A stretch of DNA of 64,000 nt from Candidatus Gastranaerophilales bacterium (GCA_900766355.1 CAAFVD010000119.1:9227-73226); one strand, 5' to 3'. Shown: positions 51,372 to 61,113, counted from the first letter of the stretch. Numbers and translations: made by a program. The notes: a model not told the origin generated them from the letters alone.

Positions 51372-52718
51372 TTAAACCTCAACATTTGCCATCATTTCAA
51401 CAAGTGTATTAACCGTTGAATCCATAGAAACAATATCTGATGTTCTTTGTTGCAAAAACGCATTAATTTGAGGCATCATCTCGATAGCAGTATCAAGTTT
51501 CGGGTTACTTCCTGGTTGATACATACCTACATCAATCAAATCCTTGTTTTCTCTATAAAGAGATAATAATGTTCTTAATTTACCTGCCGCCACTTTATGT
51601 TCGGGAGTAGCAATCGCAGACATCAACCTCGAAATACTTCCCAAAACATCAATTGCTGGATAATGATTACTTTCAGCAACTTTTCTTGATAAGAAAATGT
51701 GACCGTCAACAATACCACGCACAATATCAACAATAGGGTCCGAAATATCATCACCTTCCATCAATACAGTGTATAAAGCAGTAATAGAACCTTTAGGACT
51801 ATTACCAGCTCTTTCTAAAACTTTTTGTAGCCATGAGAATATAGACGGTGGATAACCCTTCATTGTAGGAGGTTCACCAATAGACAAACCAACTTCACGT
51901 CCAGCCATTGCACAACGTGTAACAGTATCTGTCATCAAGAACACTTTTTTACCTTGATCTCTAAAATATTCACATACGGCAGTTGCAGTCAAAAGTGCTT
52001 TTTGTCTAATCAAAGGTGGTTGGTCACCAGTTGAACATACAAGTACAGATTTCCTCATACCTTCTGTACCTAAAGAATCTTCTACAAACTCTTTAACCTC
52101 ACGACCACGTTCTCCGATAAGAGCAACTACGTTGACATCAGCATCGGAATTTCTTGCAATCATACCCAAAAGTGTACTTTTACCAACACCTGAACCCGCA
52201 AATAAACCTAAACGCTGACCGCACCCCATTGTCATACAACCGTCAATAGCTCTTACACCAGTTGAAAACATTTCCGTAATAATTGGACGTTCAAACGGCC
52301 CAGGAGGTGGGCCTTCAATCGCTCTCCATAACGCACCTGTTGTGTCTAGAGGTTTGCCGTCAATTGGTTCTCCCATTGGGTTTATTAAACGACCCAATAA
52401 AAAATCTCCAACAGGAATAATAATTGGATTTCCTGTAGACTCTACCAAACTACCCTGACCAATTCCTGTTCCGTCCATAAGCAAAAGTAACTGTGCAGTT
52501 TCCCCCTTGAACGCAACAACCTCAGCTGGTTTTTTTTCTCCATTATATGTTTCGATATAACATAAATCACCAATCTTCAACCCTGGAAGCTTAACTTCAA
52601 CTGTTAGCCCAAGAAGTTTTGATACAGTACCTTTGAACTGATACAACTGAGTTCTATCAAGTGTCGTTGAAACATGTTGTTTTAAATTTTGAAAATATTC
52701 ATCGTATGGTAAAGTCAT
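51372..52718 (-). CDS. fliI: Flagellar-type type III export ATPase FliI
   Basis: ATPase of the flagellar/type III export apparatus that unfolds and delivers substrates. It has 448 aa. Walker A is RLGLFAGSGVGKSTLLGMIA, Walker B with KVFLMTDTVTRCAMAGREVG, and the family stretch GERGREVKEFVEDSLGTEGM; EPPTMKGYPPSIFSWLQKVL distinguishes FliI/YscN from F1 beta. The N-terminal domain (about residues 1-95) is present. No fliH, fliJ or basal-body gene is adjacent; it is isolated upstream of a cluster of unknown proteins. The ATG has no ribosome binding site, but TAAAAT lies 9 nt upstream, so a very short leader is likely. It could serve a flagellum, a second type III system, or both. Confidence 0.93.
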   Translation of the reverse strand: MTLPYDEYFQNLKQHVSTTLDRTQLYQFKGTVSKLLGLTVEVKLPGLKIGDLCYIETYNGEKKPAEVVAFKGETAQLLLLMDGTGIGQGSLVESTGNPIIIPVGDFLLGRLINPMGEPIDGKPLDTTGALWRAIEGPPPGPFERPIITEMFSTGVRAIDGCMTMGCGQRLGLFAGSGVGKSTLLGMIARNSDADVNVVALIGERGREVKEFVEDSLGTEGMRKSVLVCSTGDQPPLIRQKALLTATAVCEYFRDQGKKVFLMTDTVTRCAMAGREVGLSIGEPPTMKGYPPSIFSWLQKVLERAGNSPKGSITALYTVLMEGDDISDPIVDIVRGIVDGHIFLSRKVAESNHYPAIDVLGSISRLMSAIATPEHKVAAGKLRTLLSLYRENKDLIDVGMYQPGSNPKLDTAIEMMPQINAFLQQRTSDIVSMDSTVNTLVEMMANVEV

Positions 52719-52853
52719 ATCAAAAACATTTTAGCATACCAAATTCAAATAGAAAACCCTTTAATATCCGTACTATTAATTAAAATATTAAGTTTTCTTT
52801 ACAAAACAATACGATTTTAGCAATTATATCTTCAATATATACTTATTATATAT

Positions 52854-53369
52854 ATGAATGAATCAACAACAAATACCTTTAATATGCCACAAACAACACC
52901 AAAACTAAGTGTTGAACCTAAATCTGTGACAACTCCTGTTCAACCAACTGCTACAACAGTTGATATGACAACTACACAAGGTACTATTGCTGAACCTCAA
53001 GTTGAGAAACCAGAAGTCAAAGGTTTTGATACAAACAACATAAGCATTCCAACAACTTATGCTCAAAAGCACTTATCTGGGCTTAATAAAAACCCATTAT
53101 TTCAAAAAAATCAAAATGGTGATGAATATTATTTAGTTAGCTCTCTTAAGGATTCATCTGCATTAACACTTTCTTTCAAAAACGATTTCAAAACACAGGC
53201 AGAGAATAGAACAAGTTTTGACCAAGCACGAAATTTTTTCGCAACACAAGATAATGACAACTATACATACGGACGTGTATTTTTTAAAGGTAGTTGGATA
53301 AACACAAGAACACCTATTGACCCTAACACAAAAGAAGCAATAGGACTTCCTGAAATGTTAATGGCATAA
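52854..53369 (+). CDS. Hypothetical protein, 171 aa, with disordered N-terminus
   Basis: Not recognised. Residues 1-60 are Thr/Pro/Gln-rich and disordered (NMPQTTPKLSVEPKSVTTPV). Residues about 65-165 look globular (TTYAQKHLSGLNKNPLFQKN, GDEYYLVSSLKDSSALTLSF, YTYGRVFFKGSWINTRTPID). No signal peptide. No ribosome binding site; a TATTAT box ends 4 nt before the ATG. It is divergent from fliI and 36 bp ahead of nadK. A surface or secreted role would fit but is not shown. Confidence 0.65.
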   Translation: MNESTTNTFNMPQTTPKLSVEPKSVTTPVQPTATTVDMTTTQGTIAEPQVEKPEVKGFDTNNISIPTTYAQKHLSGLNKNPLFQKNQNGDEYYLVSSLKDSSALTLSFKNDFKTQAENRTSFDQARNFFATQDNDNYTYGRVFFKGSWINTRTPIDPNTKEAIGLPEMLMA

Positions 53370-53405
53370 TCTAACAAATATTTTATTTTCATATATAATT
53401 ACTAT

Positions 53406-54191
53406 ATGAAACTTGCGATTGTAACAAACAAAAATGTAGCCAATACAAAAAAAGTTCTTTCAAAGTTCGAAGATGAACTCCAAAAGAACTCTTTAAGTTA
53501 TGAAATTATAGATATTGACCATTTGAAAAACGGTTTTGATTTTGTTTGCGCAATCGGTGGTGACGGAACAATTCTTAAAACTGCACGTTTTTATGCGAAT
53601 TATGATACTCCAATATTAGGTATAAACCTAGGGCGTTTAGGCTTTTTGTCACAATCAAACACTTCTGAGATAGCAAAAGTTGTTGAACATATCAAAAACA
53701 AAACTTATAAAGTTCAAGAACGAACAATGTTAAAATCAGACAATTATACTGCATTGAATGATTTTGTTATAAAAGGACATTCTTGCACAAGAACTTCAAA
53801 GTTTTCATTACAAATCAATAACAAATTTGTATGCGATTATATTGCTGACGGAATAATAATTTCGACACCAACAGGCTCAACGGCTTATGGACTATCAGCT
53901 GGTGGGCCAATATTGTGTCCTGAAATTGATTGCCTTGTAATAGTTCCAATATGTCCACATACACTAACTGCCAGACCTCTTGTTGTTCCTACAACAGAGA
54001 AAATAACTATAAGCTCTATGGACGAATTATTAACAGTCGCTATTGACGGACAAGAACAAAGTGGCACAGTTAAAAAAGTTGATATAGAACTTTCACCTAA
54101 GAAAGCAAAGCTAGCATTTCTTGGTGATGATGATTTTTATTCTATATTACGTGACAAACTACATTGGGGCATATCACCAACCGATAACTAA
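53406..54191 (+). CDS. nadK: NAD kinase
   Basis: Phosphorylates NAD to NADP. It has 261 aa. Motifs: FVCAIGGDGTILKTARFYAN, GINLGRLGFLSQSN, ALNDFVIKGHSCTR and the NAD-binding IADGIIISTPTGSTAYGLSA followed by GGPILCPEI. TATAAT (53394-53399) ends 6 nt before the ATG, with no ribosome binding site, so the transcript may be leaderless. It is 36 bp after the 171-aa gene and convergent with the phage-tail-like genes. Confidence 0.95.
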   Translation: MKLAIVTNKNVANTKKVLSKFEDELQKNSLSYEIIDIDHLKNGFDFVCAIGGDGTILKTARFYANYDTPILGINLGRLGFLSQSNTSEIAKVVEHIKNKTYKVQERTMLKSDNYTALNDFVIKGHSCTRTSKFSLQINNKFVCDYIADGIIISTPTGSTAYGLSAGGPILCPEIDCLVIVPICPHTLTARPLVVPTTEKITISSMDELLTVAIDGQEQSGTVKKVDIELSPKKAKLAFLGDDDFYSILRDKLHWGISPTDN

Positions 54192-54222
54192 CCTCATCAT
54201 AGAACATATGATTAGTCTAAAA

Positions 54223-55104
54223 CTACCATTCTTCACCACCACCTCCACCGCTTGAATTTCCACCTGAGGTTTCATTTCCGACAACAAAACTATTATTGCT
54301 GGTTTCAAAGAAATGTCCTGTCACAACATCATACATACCACACTTATTTGTTATGTTATCTTTAACAGGTACTAAATGGTAAACCAATTCATCATTCTCA
54401 TATACTTTTACACCATATATTTTTGCCATTACCCCATTAGAATAACCATTTGCTTGAAACAAATAAGCATTATCTGGAGATTTAAAAATTCCAGTATCAA
54501 TAGGTGTACTCACTAATACGTTATTTATATAAATACCATCTTTGGACATTGTTATATTGTACTTAGTATTAAGTGTAGGAGTTTTTAAATCACTTTGATT
54601 CATACTACCAATAACTATACCAAACGCTCTAGGATATGATGAAGATGTCGAATAAGTTGACACAAAAAAGCGTTCATTATTTGTTGTAGAATAATACCCT
54701 AACAAAGTACCAGCACCTGTTGATACATAATTTGTTATAGCAAAATCTATATCCAATTTTGTATTATTTGTAGGTTTAAAATAAAGGTTAACATACCCTG
54801 ATGATGACGTTTTCTCAAGATAATCATATTTTGTAACTGAAGAAGGTAGCCCTATTGTTGTCGGAACATTTACAACCACTTCACCTAGTCCTGTGTAACC
54901 TTCGTCAGCTGAATATGTACCATTTTCTGTTATTGTTTTGTTTTGATTGTTAATTGTATCACCAACTGTTATTTGAGAAATAGCTTGTGCAAGCTTGTCT
55001 GACTTGTTGTTGTATTCAGTAACATTTACATTGAATTTTTCTATTTCTTGATATGCGTTTGTGATGTTTGTTTTTATACGTTGTATTTGATTAGCGATTG
55101 TCAT
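54223..55104 (-). CDS. Phage-tail-like protein with lectin-type fold
   Basis: A 293-aa protein of the kind found at gut phage tail tips. Residues 1-60 form a helical region; 61-80 (NGTYSADEGYTGLGEVVVNV) is a repeat unit common in phage structural proteins of gut bacteria. Residues 85-275 look like a concanavalin/LamG-type domain (LDIDFAITNYVSTGAGTLLG, KDGIYINNVLVSTP, VYENDELVYHLVPVKDNITN). The tail is Gly/Ser-rich (SGGGGGEEW). GGAGGAAATA site. It starts 2 bp after its upstream neighbour. Without other phage genes nearby it is either a prophage remnant or a domesticated adhesin. Confidence 0.72.
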   Translation of the reverse strand: MTIANQIQRIKTNITNAYQEIEKFNVNVTEYNNKSDKLAQAISQITVGDTINNQNKTITENGTYSADEGYTGLGEVVVNVPTTIGLPSSVTKYDYLEKTSSSGYVNLYFKPTNNTKLDIDFAITNYVSTGAGTLLGYYSTTNNERFFVSTYSTSSSYPRAFGIVIGSMNQSDLKTPTLNTKYNITMSKDGIYINNVLVSTPIDTGIFKSPDNAYLFQANGYSNGVMAKIYGVKVYENDELVYHLVPVKDNITNKCGMYDVVTGHFFETSNNSFVVGNETSGGNSSGGGGGEEW

Positions 55105-55106
55105 AG

Positions 55107-55499
55107 TTATATTTCCTCCAATAGTGCTTCTATACCGTCAAGTTTTGTATCAATTTCTGATTTGGTGTAAACATCTGATACATTGGCTTTGATATCAAGT
55201 TTGGCATCTAAATCTGCTTGTGAATCAATGTTGCCTGTAATAAAGCCCCATTCAAATTTTGTATTGCCGAGATTCTCAATATTATCAGCTACAGTAACAA
55301 TTTTTTGAATATTTTGAGAAACACTTACAAAACCTGAGCTTGCTAAAATGTTATCAATATCTGATTTTGTTTGTACAACATCTGTTGCAAACTCTTTTGC
55401 TTGTACGGCAAACTCTTTAGCCGTATCTGAATAATACTTTGCAGTATTGTTGGTAATAGTAATACGATTAACATCGTATCCTGATTTTGTCATAACCAT
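55107..55499 (-). CDS. Phage-tail-fibre-like coiled-coil protein
   Basis: A 130-aa protein with coiled-coil character (KYYSDTAKEFAVQAKEFATD) and the VYTKSEIDTKLDGIEALLEE ending, a YTKSE-D motif found in many phage tail fibres near the foldon or chaperone junction. An AAAGGATTTTTT site precedes the ATG. The 293-aa gene follows by 2 bp, so the two are one operon and probably one structure. It is not a complete fibre: the receptor-binding part would be the downstream protein. Confidence 0.65.
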   Translation of the reverse strand: MVMTKSGYDVNRITITNNTAKYYSDTAKEFAVQAKEFATDVVQTKSDIDNILASSGFVSVSQNIQKIVTVADNIENLGNTKFEWGFITGNIDSQADLDAKLDIKANVSDVYTKSEIDTKLDGIEALLEEI

Positions 55500-55603
55500 A
55501 AAAAATCCTTTCTGTGTAAAACACTTTTGATTGTATTAACAAAAAATTAGACAAACTTTTTATCTCTCTATTGATATAGAGTAGGTAGAGAGTGGAGTAA
55601 AAA

Positions 55604-55933
55604 ATGCGTAAGCTGGTTTTTATCGACTTAAAACATTATCTTTGTGAGCCACTAAGCAAACAATCTAAAACACAAAATCACCATTCCGAGCCATTAGTCA
55701 AAGAATCTCTAACAAAACTTGCTAGAGATATTTCACTATAGATAATCAAGCAAAAATCAATGCAAATGTAGAAGAAAATATCACTAAATCAGGTGGCAAG
55801 AGAAAGCAATGGCAGAAAACGTATTACAGGCACAATACTAAAATTTACTAAAAGACTTGCTGAACAGAAAGCAAAATTCATTTACTATGCAAGAGAACAT
55901 CATATTAATTATGATGAACTTATGCAAGGATAA
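55604..55933 (+). pseudogene. Interrupted reading frame, probably of phage origin
   Basis: Starts with GGAG, 6 nt, then ATG (MRKLVFIDLKHYLCEPLSKQ) and is open for 45 codons to a TAG at 55739. The same frame has another TAG soon after, then runs on with protein-like sequence (GRKRITGTILKFTKRLAEQK then AKFIYYAREHHINYDELMQG) to a TAA at 55931. Another frame is open between the two parts. It may be a gene broken by stops or by two frameshifts. The remaining bases to 56049 hold no gene. Confidence 0.45.
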
Positions 55934-56049
55934 TAATACCCCCCAAAAATTTCAAATTAACATTATACCTTATTTGACAACTGCCACAAATAAATCCCAA
56001 ATCCTATCAGAATCAAACCTGTAATCATAATTTATACCAACCTCTTAGC

Positions 56050-58953
56050 TTAAAACAATTTCCCTTCAACTTTACCATTTGTCAGTTTACAATATTCCAA
56101 TATTTCTTGAATAGATGCACCTCTTTCATTCATAGAATAAAAAGTAGTATCATCTAATAAAGAATAATACCAATAACTATTCATTCTATCTTCGGGATTT
56201 AGTTCATTTATCTTTTTGCACCAATCTAATGCACCTTTCTGTTTTTGTTTAACATTGGCATTATCAACATCTTTTTCAGCCTTTGTTTCAACTAAATAAA
56301 TTTTATCTCCGATTTTTGCAATAAAATCAGGATAATATGAAGACAATAAACCGTCTGTTCTGATATATTTCAAATGTGCAAAAGTATGATAATTTTCGTT
56401 TATCTTTAATAATCTTTCAACATTTGAATCCCTATCCATCGCAACAAGAAAATCTTTTTCAAACTCACCTTTGTTAGAAGGATAAGCCGTTTTTTCATAA
56501 ATTGATTTTCTTATATCTAGAGAAAAATTTTCTCTCATTTTAAGTTTATTTATTGATGAAAAATATTCTTTTTTAATAACAGCATCAACAATTTCGACAT
56601 TGTTTTGCATATCATATATAGATTGGCTAACCTCTTTCATAATATGTTCAAGAATCCCAACTCTTGCAATCATCAAGACACGCCAGTTATTACCTTCTGC
56701 AGGGTTAAACGGTTGATTAAACAATTTTGTACGAATATATTCATCAATAATTTTGACTAATTCAACTTGATTAATTTGCATAACGGGGTAAGAAGAATGT
56801 CCACCAACCCTAGCTATATTATTCGTAATCGCCATAAGCATTTTTTGTAAAAACTCATTATAACTTTTTGCATTAAATAGTTCTTGAGAAACTCTGTAAT
56901 CCCCAAATCTGGTTTTTACCGTCATTTCTTCGGAATAGAATACTTCATCGCCATAATTTTTTGTCATACCCTGCAGTTGTTCTAATGTCCATGCTAACGG
57001 CTGATAATTTTCGGTTTTGATTTCTCCCAGTGATAACAATTCTTCTTTGTCAGAAATTATACTTGGAATATAGAAATCATAATCTTGATAATTTTCTTTT
57101 AGACCAACAGTAATAATATCGCCTAAGACATCTTCTCTTGGTGGCATTGATTTTTCTTCAACAACCATTCCACTTTCCAAATCATCATAGAATTGAATAA
57201 ATGCAGGGTGTTCAATAATACTTAAAATATCAAGATAGTTTGAAGGACTTTGTTTTTCAACAAGCATTTTATACCTATTTTCTGCCTTAATTTCTTGATA
57301 ATCTTTTTCACGCCACATCAAACGTAACCCACGCCCAATTACTTGTTCCAAAAGTATTGGAGCTTCAGAAGATCTTAAAGGAACAATTACGCAAACATTA
57401 CTTACATCAAAACCTTCTCTTAACATAAGAACAGAAACAATAACTTTAGGCTTAGAATGTTTATCAACATTAAACAGCCTTTGTTTCACTTCTTTCCATT
57501 CTGATTCTTTGATTGAACCTTTTCTATCAGAATCAATTTGCATAACATCGTCTTCTTGTAAACCTTCTTGTATCAAGAATTGAGCAACAAGTGGTGAAAC
57601 TTTTGTATCCTCACATATTACAAGCATTTTAGGATACTTATCGGGATTTTCTTTTGTAAATTCTTCTTCCAAAAGTTGAAGTTTTTGAAGCCCTGCCCTA
57701 AGCATAAGCCTTTGTCCGTCTGATAAATCTACAACATTATTTCCTTCCCTAATAGCTTTGAAATTGATATCTTCATTTTCTAAAGTAGCAATTTCTTTAC
57801 GCTTATCAATAGCAATAGTTTTAACCAAACCTTGTTGAATAGCCTCTTTCAAAGCAAAATCAACAATAATATGTGGGAAATAATGCTTGGTTCTTTTTTG
57901 ACCTGAACCCGTTACATCATAAGGTGTTGCAGAAAAGTCGATTTGTAAGAAATTTCTACCTTTGTCTTGAGAAATATAATTTAATGATTTTTGCCATTCC
58001 ACCTCTCGAACAATACCTGCAGTCTTATTTTCATGAATATGATGAGCTTCGTCATTAAACACACAAATATCTTTTAGAGATTTCAGATATTCCAATTCGC
58101 CACCACTCAACACTCTATTATCAATAGTGTTCAAGTCGTGTCCTGCTGTTGTTCCAGGGGTTATTGGTAACAAATCGGCAACCACTTTTGAAGGGTCTTT
58201 AAGAGGTGAAACTTCCGTTTCTTCTTCATCGTCTTCAACGCCTGCCAACAAATGCCAGTTGGTAATTGCAATAATTCCATCACCTGTTATTTTTTTACCG
58301 ATTTCTTCTTTTCTTACAACATTTCCTTGAATAAAACTAAAAATAGCATTTCTGTATTTTTCAGGTACAAATAGATTTATATTTCGCTTGATGTCAGAGG
58401 TTTCAAAATTTCTGGTTCCGTCTTGTTCCTCTTTCCCCAAGAAAGCATCTAATAATCTTTCATAAACAATCAACCCCGGAGCTACAAGCAAAAAGTTTTT
58501 AGTAAATTGAACCTCTGATTCAATTTCTTTATATTTTGCATTGAGATATTGCCAAATCAAAAGAGCATTCAAGACAAAGGTTTTGCCTGTTCCTGTTGCC
58601 ATTTTGACACAATATTTAGGGTGCTGAAACTTATCTTCTTTGATGTAGTTAAAAAATTCAGGAGTTAATAAATCCTGTGAAGCCTGCTGATACATAGAAA
58701 GAATTGAATCTGTCTTTAGAATTTCATGACAATAAATTGCATTAAGAATTGCTTGTTTTTGCCCCTTATGGAAGTTGATATATCTTGTTGAACAAAAAGT
58801 ATCGTTGAACCAAAACCTAAGCAAATCTTGTGTTATTGGAGTAACTTTGTGCATGAAACTTCCATTTTCCCATTCTTGATTAACAATTTGTGTTAATTGA
58901 TTAGCAAAATGTAAAGGTATGTCTTTTGTTCCTGTATTTAGTGATATTGGCAT
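56050..58953 (-). CDS. Type III restriction enzyme, Res subunit
   Basis: A 967-aa helicase-nuclease that cuts DNA when two unmethylated sites meet. SF2 motifs: Walker A KMATGTGKTFVLNALLIWQY, DEAH box CVFNDEAHHIHENKTAG, SAT motif QIDFSATPYDVTGSG, motif VI VIGRGLRLMWREKDYQEI. The nuclease PD-(D/E)xK site is near the C-terminus (SSYYPDFIAKIGDKIYLVET then KAEKD). It follows mod and an 81-aa gene on the same strand, with GGAG 5 nt before the ATG. Full length for the family. Partner of the Mod protein. Confidence 0.95.
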   Translation of the reverse strand: MPISLNTGTKDIPLHFANQLTQIVNQEWENGSFMHKVTPITQDLLRFWFNDTFCSTRYINFHKGQKQAILNAIYCHEILKTDSILSMYQQASQDLLTPEFFNYIKEDKFQHPKYCVKMATGTGKTFVLNALLIWQYLNAKYKEIESEVQFTKNFLLVAPGLIVYERLLDAFLGKEEQDGTRNFETSDIKRNINLFVPEKYRNAIFSFIQGNVVRKEEIGKKITGDGIIAITNWHLLAGVEDDEEETEVSPLKDPSKVVADLLPITPGTTAGHDLNTIDNRVLSGGELEYLKSLKDICVFNDEAHHIHENKTAGIVREVEWQKSLNYISQDKGRNFLQIDFSATPYDVTGSGQKRTKHYFPHIIVDFALKEAIQQGLVKTIAIDKRKEIATLENEDINFKAIREGNNVVDLSDGQRLMLRAGLQKLQLLEEEFTKENPDKYPKMLVICEDTKVSPLVAQFLIQEGLQEDDVMQIDSDRKGSIKESEWKEVKQRLFNVDKHSKPKVIVSVLMLREGFDVSNVCVIVPLRSSEAPILLEQVIGRGLRLMWREKDYQEIKAENRYKMLVEKQSPSNYLDILSIIEHPAFIQFYDDLESGMVVEEKSMPPREDVLGDIITVGLKENYQDYDFYIPSIISDKEELLSLGEIKTENYQPLAWTLEQLQGMTKNYGDEVFYSEEMTVKTRFGDYRVSQELFNAKSYNEFLQKMLMAITNNIARVGGHSSYPVMQINQVELVKIIDEYIRTKLFNQPFNPAEGNNWRVLMIARVGILEHIMKEVSQSIYDMQNNVEIVDAVIKKEYFSSINKLKMRENFSLDIRKSIYEKTAYPSNKGEFEKDFLVAMDRDSNVERLLKINENYHTFAHLKYIRTDGLLSSYYPDFIAKIGDKIYLVETKAEKDVDNANVKQKQKGALDWCKKINELNPEDRMNSYWYYSLLDDTTFYSMNERGASIQEILEYCKLTNGKVEGKLF

Positions 58954-58999
58954 TATGTTACTCCATTTATTATGTCTTACAAATTAAATAATCTGTTAT

Positions 59000-59245
59000 T
59001 TACTGATTAGATTTGAATATTAAAAGAGCCTTTTTTACATCAGATACACTTCCTAGAACCTTTCTAGGTTCAGATTCTATTATTTTATAATCCGAAGTAA
59101 TATTAAGTGCTTCTAACAGTTTTTCTGTTGTTTTTTCATCTTCAATATATGGAGTAACAACATACATTTTATCAGGTCTTATATAGACAATATCATAAAT
59201 TTTATCATCAATAGTGATATTTTTTATCTCAATATTTTTTGCCAT
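59000..59245 (-). CDS. Small protein between mod and res, 81 aa
   Basis: Not recognised. It has beta-strand-rich N-terminal sequence (KNIEIKNITIDDKIYDIVYI) and a helical C-terminal half (TEKLLEALNITSDYKIIESE then VKKALLIFKSNQ). A strong GGAGGTAG site precedes the ATG. It is in-operon with mod (11 bp upstream) and res (46 bp downstream), so a role in the restriction system, such as a subunit, inhibitor or anti-restriction control, is possible. Type III systems usually have only mod and res. Confidence 0.72.
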   Translation of the reverse strand: MAKNIEIKNITIDDKIYDIVYIRPDKMYVVTPYIEDEKTTEKLLEALNITSDYKIIESEPRKVLGSVSDVKKALLIFKSNQ

Positions 59246-59256
59246 TATTCTACCTC

Positions 59257-61113
59257 CTATACCTCTTTAACTACAACGCTTTCAAGTCCAAACACATCAA
59301 CAGCTTTCACACAAATTTTTCTGTGTTCTTTTACAGGAGTTTGGATTTTTGCCCAAGTTATTACTCTTAGTGGGTCATTGTCATTATGTGTATTTTCTCT
59401 ATAATCTTGCCATTTACTTCTAAAAGTTTCACCGTCATAGTCAGGGTCAACACTCCAATATTCAATTAGTGCTAACGGTTCATTTGCAATAACATTTTGC
59501 AACGACTCTTTATATTTATCATCAAGTGGCAACGCATCAGGTGAGAGAAGAACATAATTATCAAGTTCTATTTCTATTTCTTCTATATCACAACTAATAG
59601 ATGAAACTTTTGGTTCTTTGATTGTTAAGTATTGAAGTGATGAGAATTTAATTTTGTTGGAATCAACAAGTTTTTTGAAATTTGCTTTTGATTTCAGTTT
59701 GTCTAACAAATCAGGTGGTATAACCAAAACTTCGACTTGCGAACGGTCTATATCTTTTAGAACATTTCCTATATCAAATGTAAAATTCCAACCTAAAATG
59801 ATAACCTTGCTCCAACCACCCATGAAACTTTCTCTGAGTTCTTGAGCTTTTTTGATAGTTGATAAACCTGTCATTTTGTTTGGACTATCAACATAAACAA
59901 GAGTTCTTGAACCTTTCATTTGCCCTAAATTGCGTGGCGCATTTTCATCAAAGAATGGAGTTGCACCAAAGAGATTTAAAACGACCTGTGACAAATCCCC
60001 AACACGTTTGAACTCTTTTGAACTGGCAAAAACTTCTTTTTGATAATCCCCAACCGCTTGATACAAGAATGGTTTTGCCTCTTGGTCAATAAGACGCTTA
60101 CGCATAATCATGTTGGCAGGTTTGCCAAAGTCAGAAGTTATCCAACGACGATTCAATTTTTCAGCTACAGCGGCTGTCGTACCGCTGCCACCAAAGAAGT
60201 CTGCTACAATAGAATTTTCATTTGAAGATGCACTAATTATTCTTTCTAATAATTTCTCAGGTTTTTGAGTAGCATAGTTTACTCTTTCTTGAGCCGTTCT
60301 TCCTACCATCTCAATGTCCCACACATCTTTACAATTTACTAATGTGTACCACCCAAATTCATCTTCATATTCTGTAACCCCTTTAAATCTATACGGTTTA
60401 AATCCTCTATTATAGGATTTTTCCTTTAAAACATTGAAAATTGCTTGCCCATTTTTTTTATAGAAATATATTACATCATGCTTTTTCGCGAATGTACTAT
60501 CACCTACACCACCAGATTTATATGACCATATAATTTCATTTGTAAAATTACTTTTATCAAAAATCTCGTCCATTAATAATTTTACATAATGTCCGACATG
60601 CCAGTCTACATGAACATAAATAGAGCCTTTGTCAGAAAGCAACTCTTTCATCAAATATAATCTTGGATACATCATTTTTAGATACGAAACCGTACCTTCT
60701 TTCCAAGTATCAGAATACGCAAATTGTTCCAAAACATTTGGTCTTTGTTCAATATTACCATTTGGCAGAGTTATTTTTGTTCTATAATCAGCTTTGCTGT
60801 CATAAGGCGGGTCAATATAGATAAGGTCTATCATGCCTCGCATAGAAGGTAATCCTGTTGCTTCATCACCATTCAATAAAGCTTGCATGACAAGAAGATT
60901 ATCACCATAACAAAGTCTATTGAACCAATTTTGACCGTCAATTTCTTGATATTTGCTTCTGAAAAGATTTTCTTCTTTTCTCACAGGCAAAACATATTCG
61001 TTTGTTTGGAGTGTAATTTTATTTCCACTATCCAAACGCTCCATTATACGTTCTACTTCCTTTTTGCCTTCTGCAACTATCTTTGGCAACTGTTCAATCA
61101 AACTTTCAACCAT
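59257..61113 (-). CDS. Type III DNA methyltransferase, Mod subunit
   Basis: Site-specific N6-adenine methyltransferase and specificity subunit (618 aa). Catalytic motif DLIYIDPPYDSKADYRTKIT comes first and the SAM-binding motif SIVADFFGGSGTTAAVAEKL comes later, the beta-class order of type III Mod. The variable region between (residues about 120-300) and the C-terminal part should set the recognised sequence. The ATG at 61113 (MVESLIEQ) was chosen because GGAG lies 6 nt upstream, inside the first codons of a longer frame starting at 61125 that lacks a site. First gene of the restriction operon; the XRE regulator is divergent upstream. Confidence 0.95.
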   Translation of the reverse strand: MVESLIEQLPKIVAEGKKEVERIMERLDSGNKITLQTNEYVLPVRKEENLFRSKYQEIDGQNWFNRLCYGDNLLVMQALLNGDEATGLPSMRGMIDLIYIDPPYDSKADYRTKITLPNGNIEQRPNVLEQFAYSDTWKEGTVSYLKMMYPRLYLMKELLSDKGSIYVHVDWHVGHYVKLLMDEIFDKSNFTNEIIWSYKSGGVGDSTFAKKHDVIYFYKKNGQAIFNVLKEKSYNRGFKPYRFKGVTEYEDEFGWYTLVNCKDVWDIEMVGRTAQERVNYATQKPEKLLERIISASSNENSIVADFFGGSGTTAAVAEKLNRRWITSDFGKPANMIMRKRLIDQEAKPFLYQAVGDYQKEVFASSKEFKRVGDLSQVVLNLFGATPFFDENAPRNLGQMKGSRTLVYVDSPNKMTGLSTIKKAQELRESFMGGWSKVIILGWNFTFDIGNVLKDIDRSQVEVLVIPPDLLDKLKSKANFKKLVDSNKIKFSSLQYLTIKEPKVSSISCDIEEIEIELDNYVLLSPDALPLDDKYKESLQNVIANEPLALIEYWSVDPDYDGETFRSKWQDYRENTHNDNDPLRVITWAKIQTPVKEHRKICVKAVDVFGLESVVVKEV

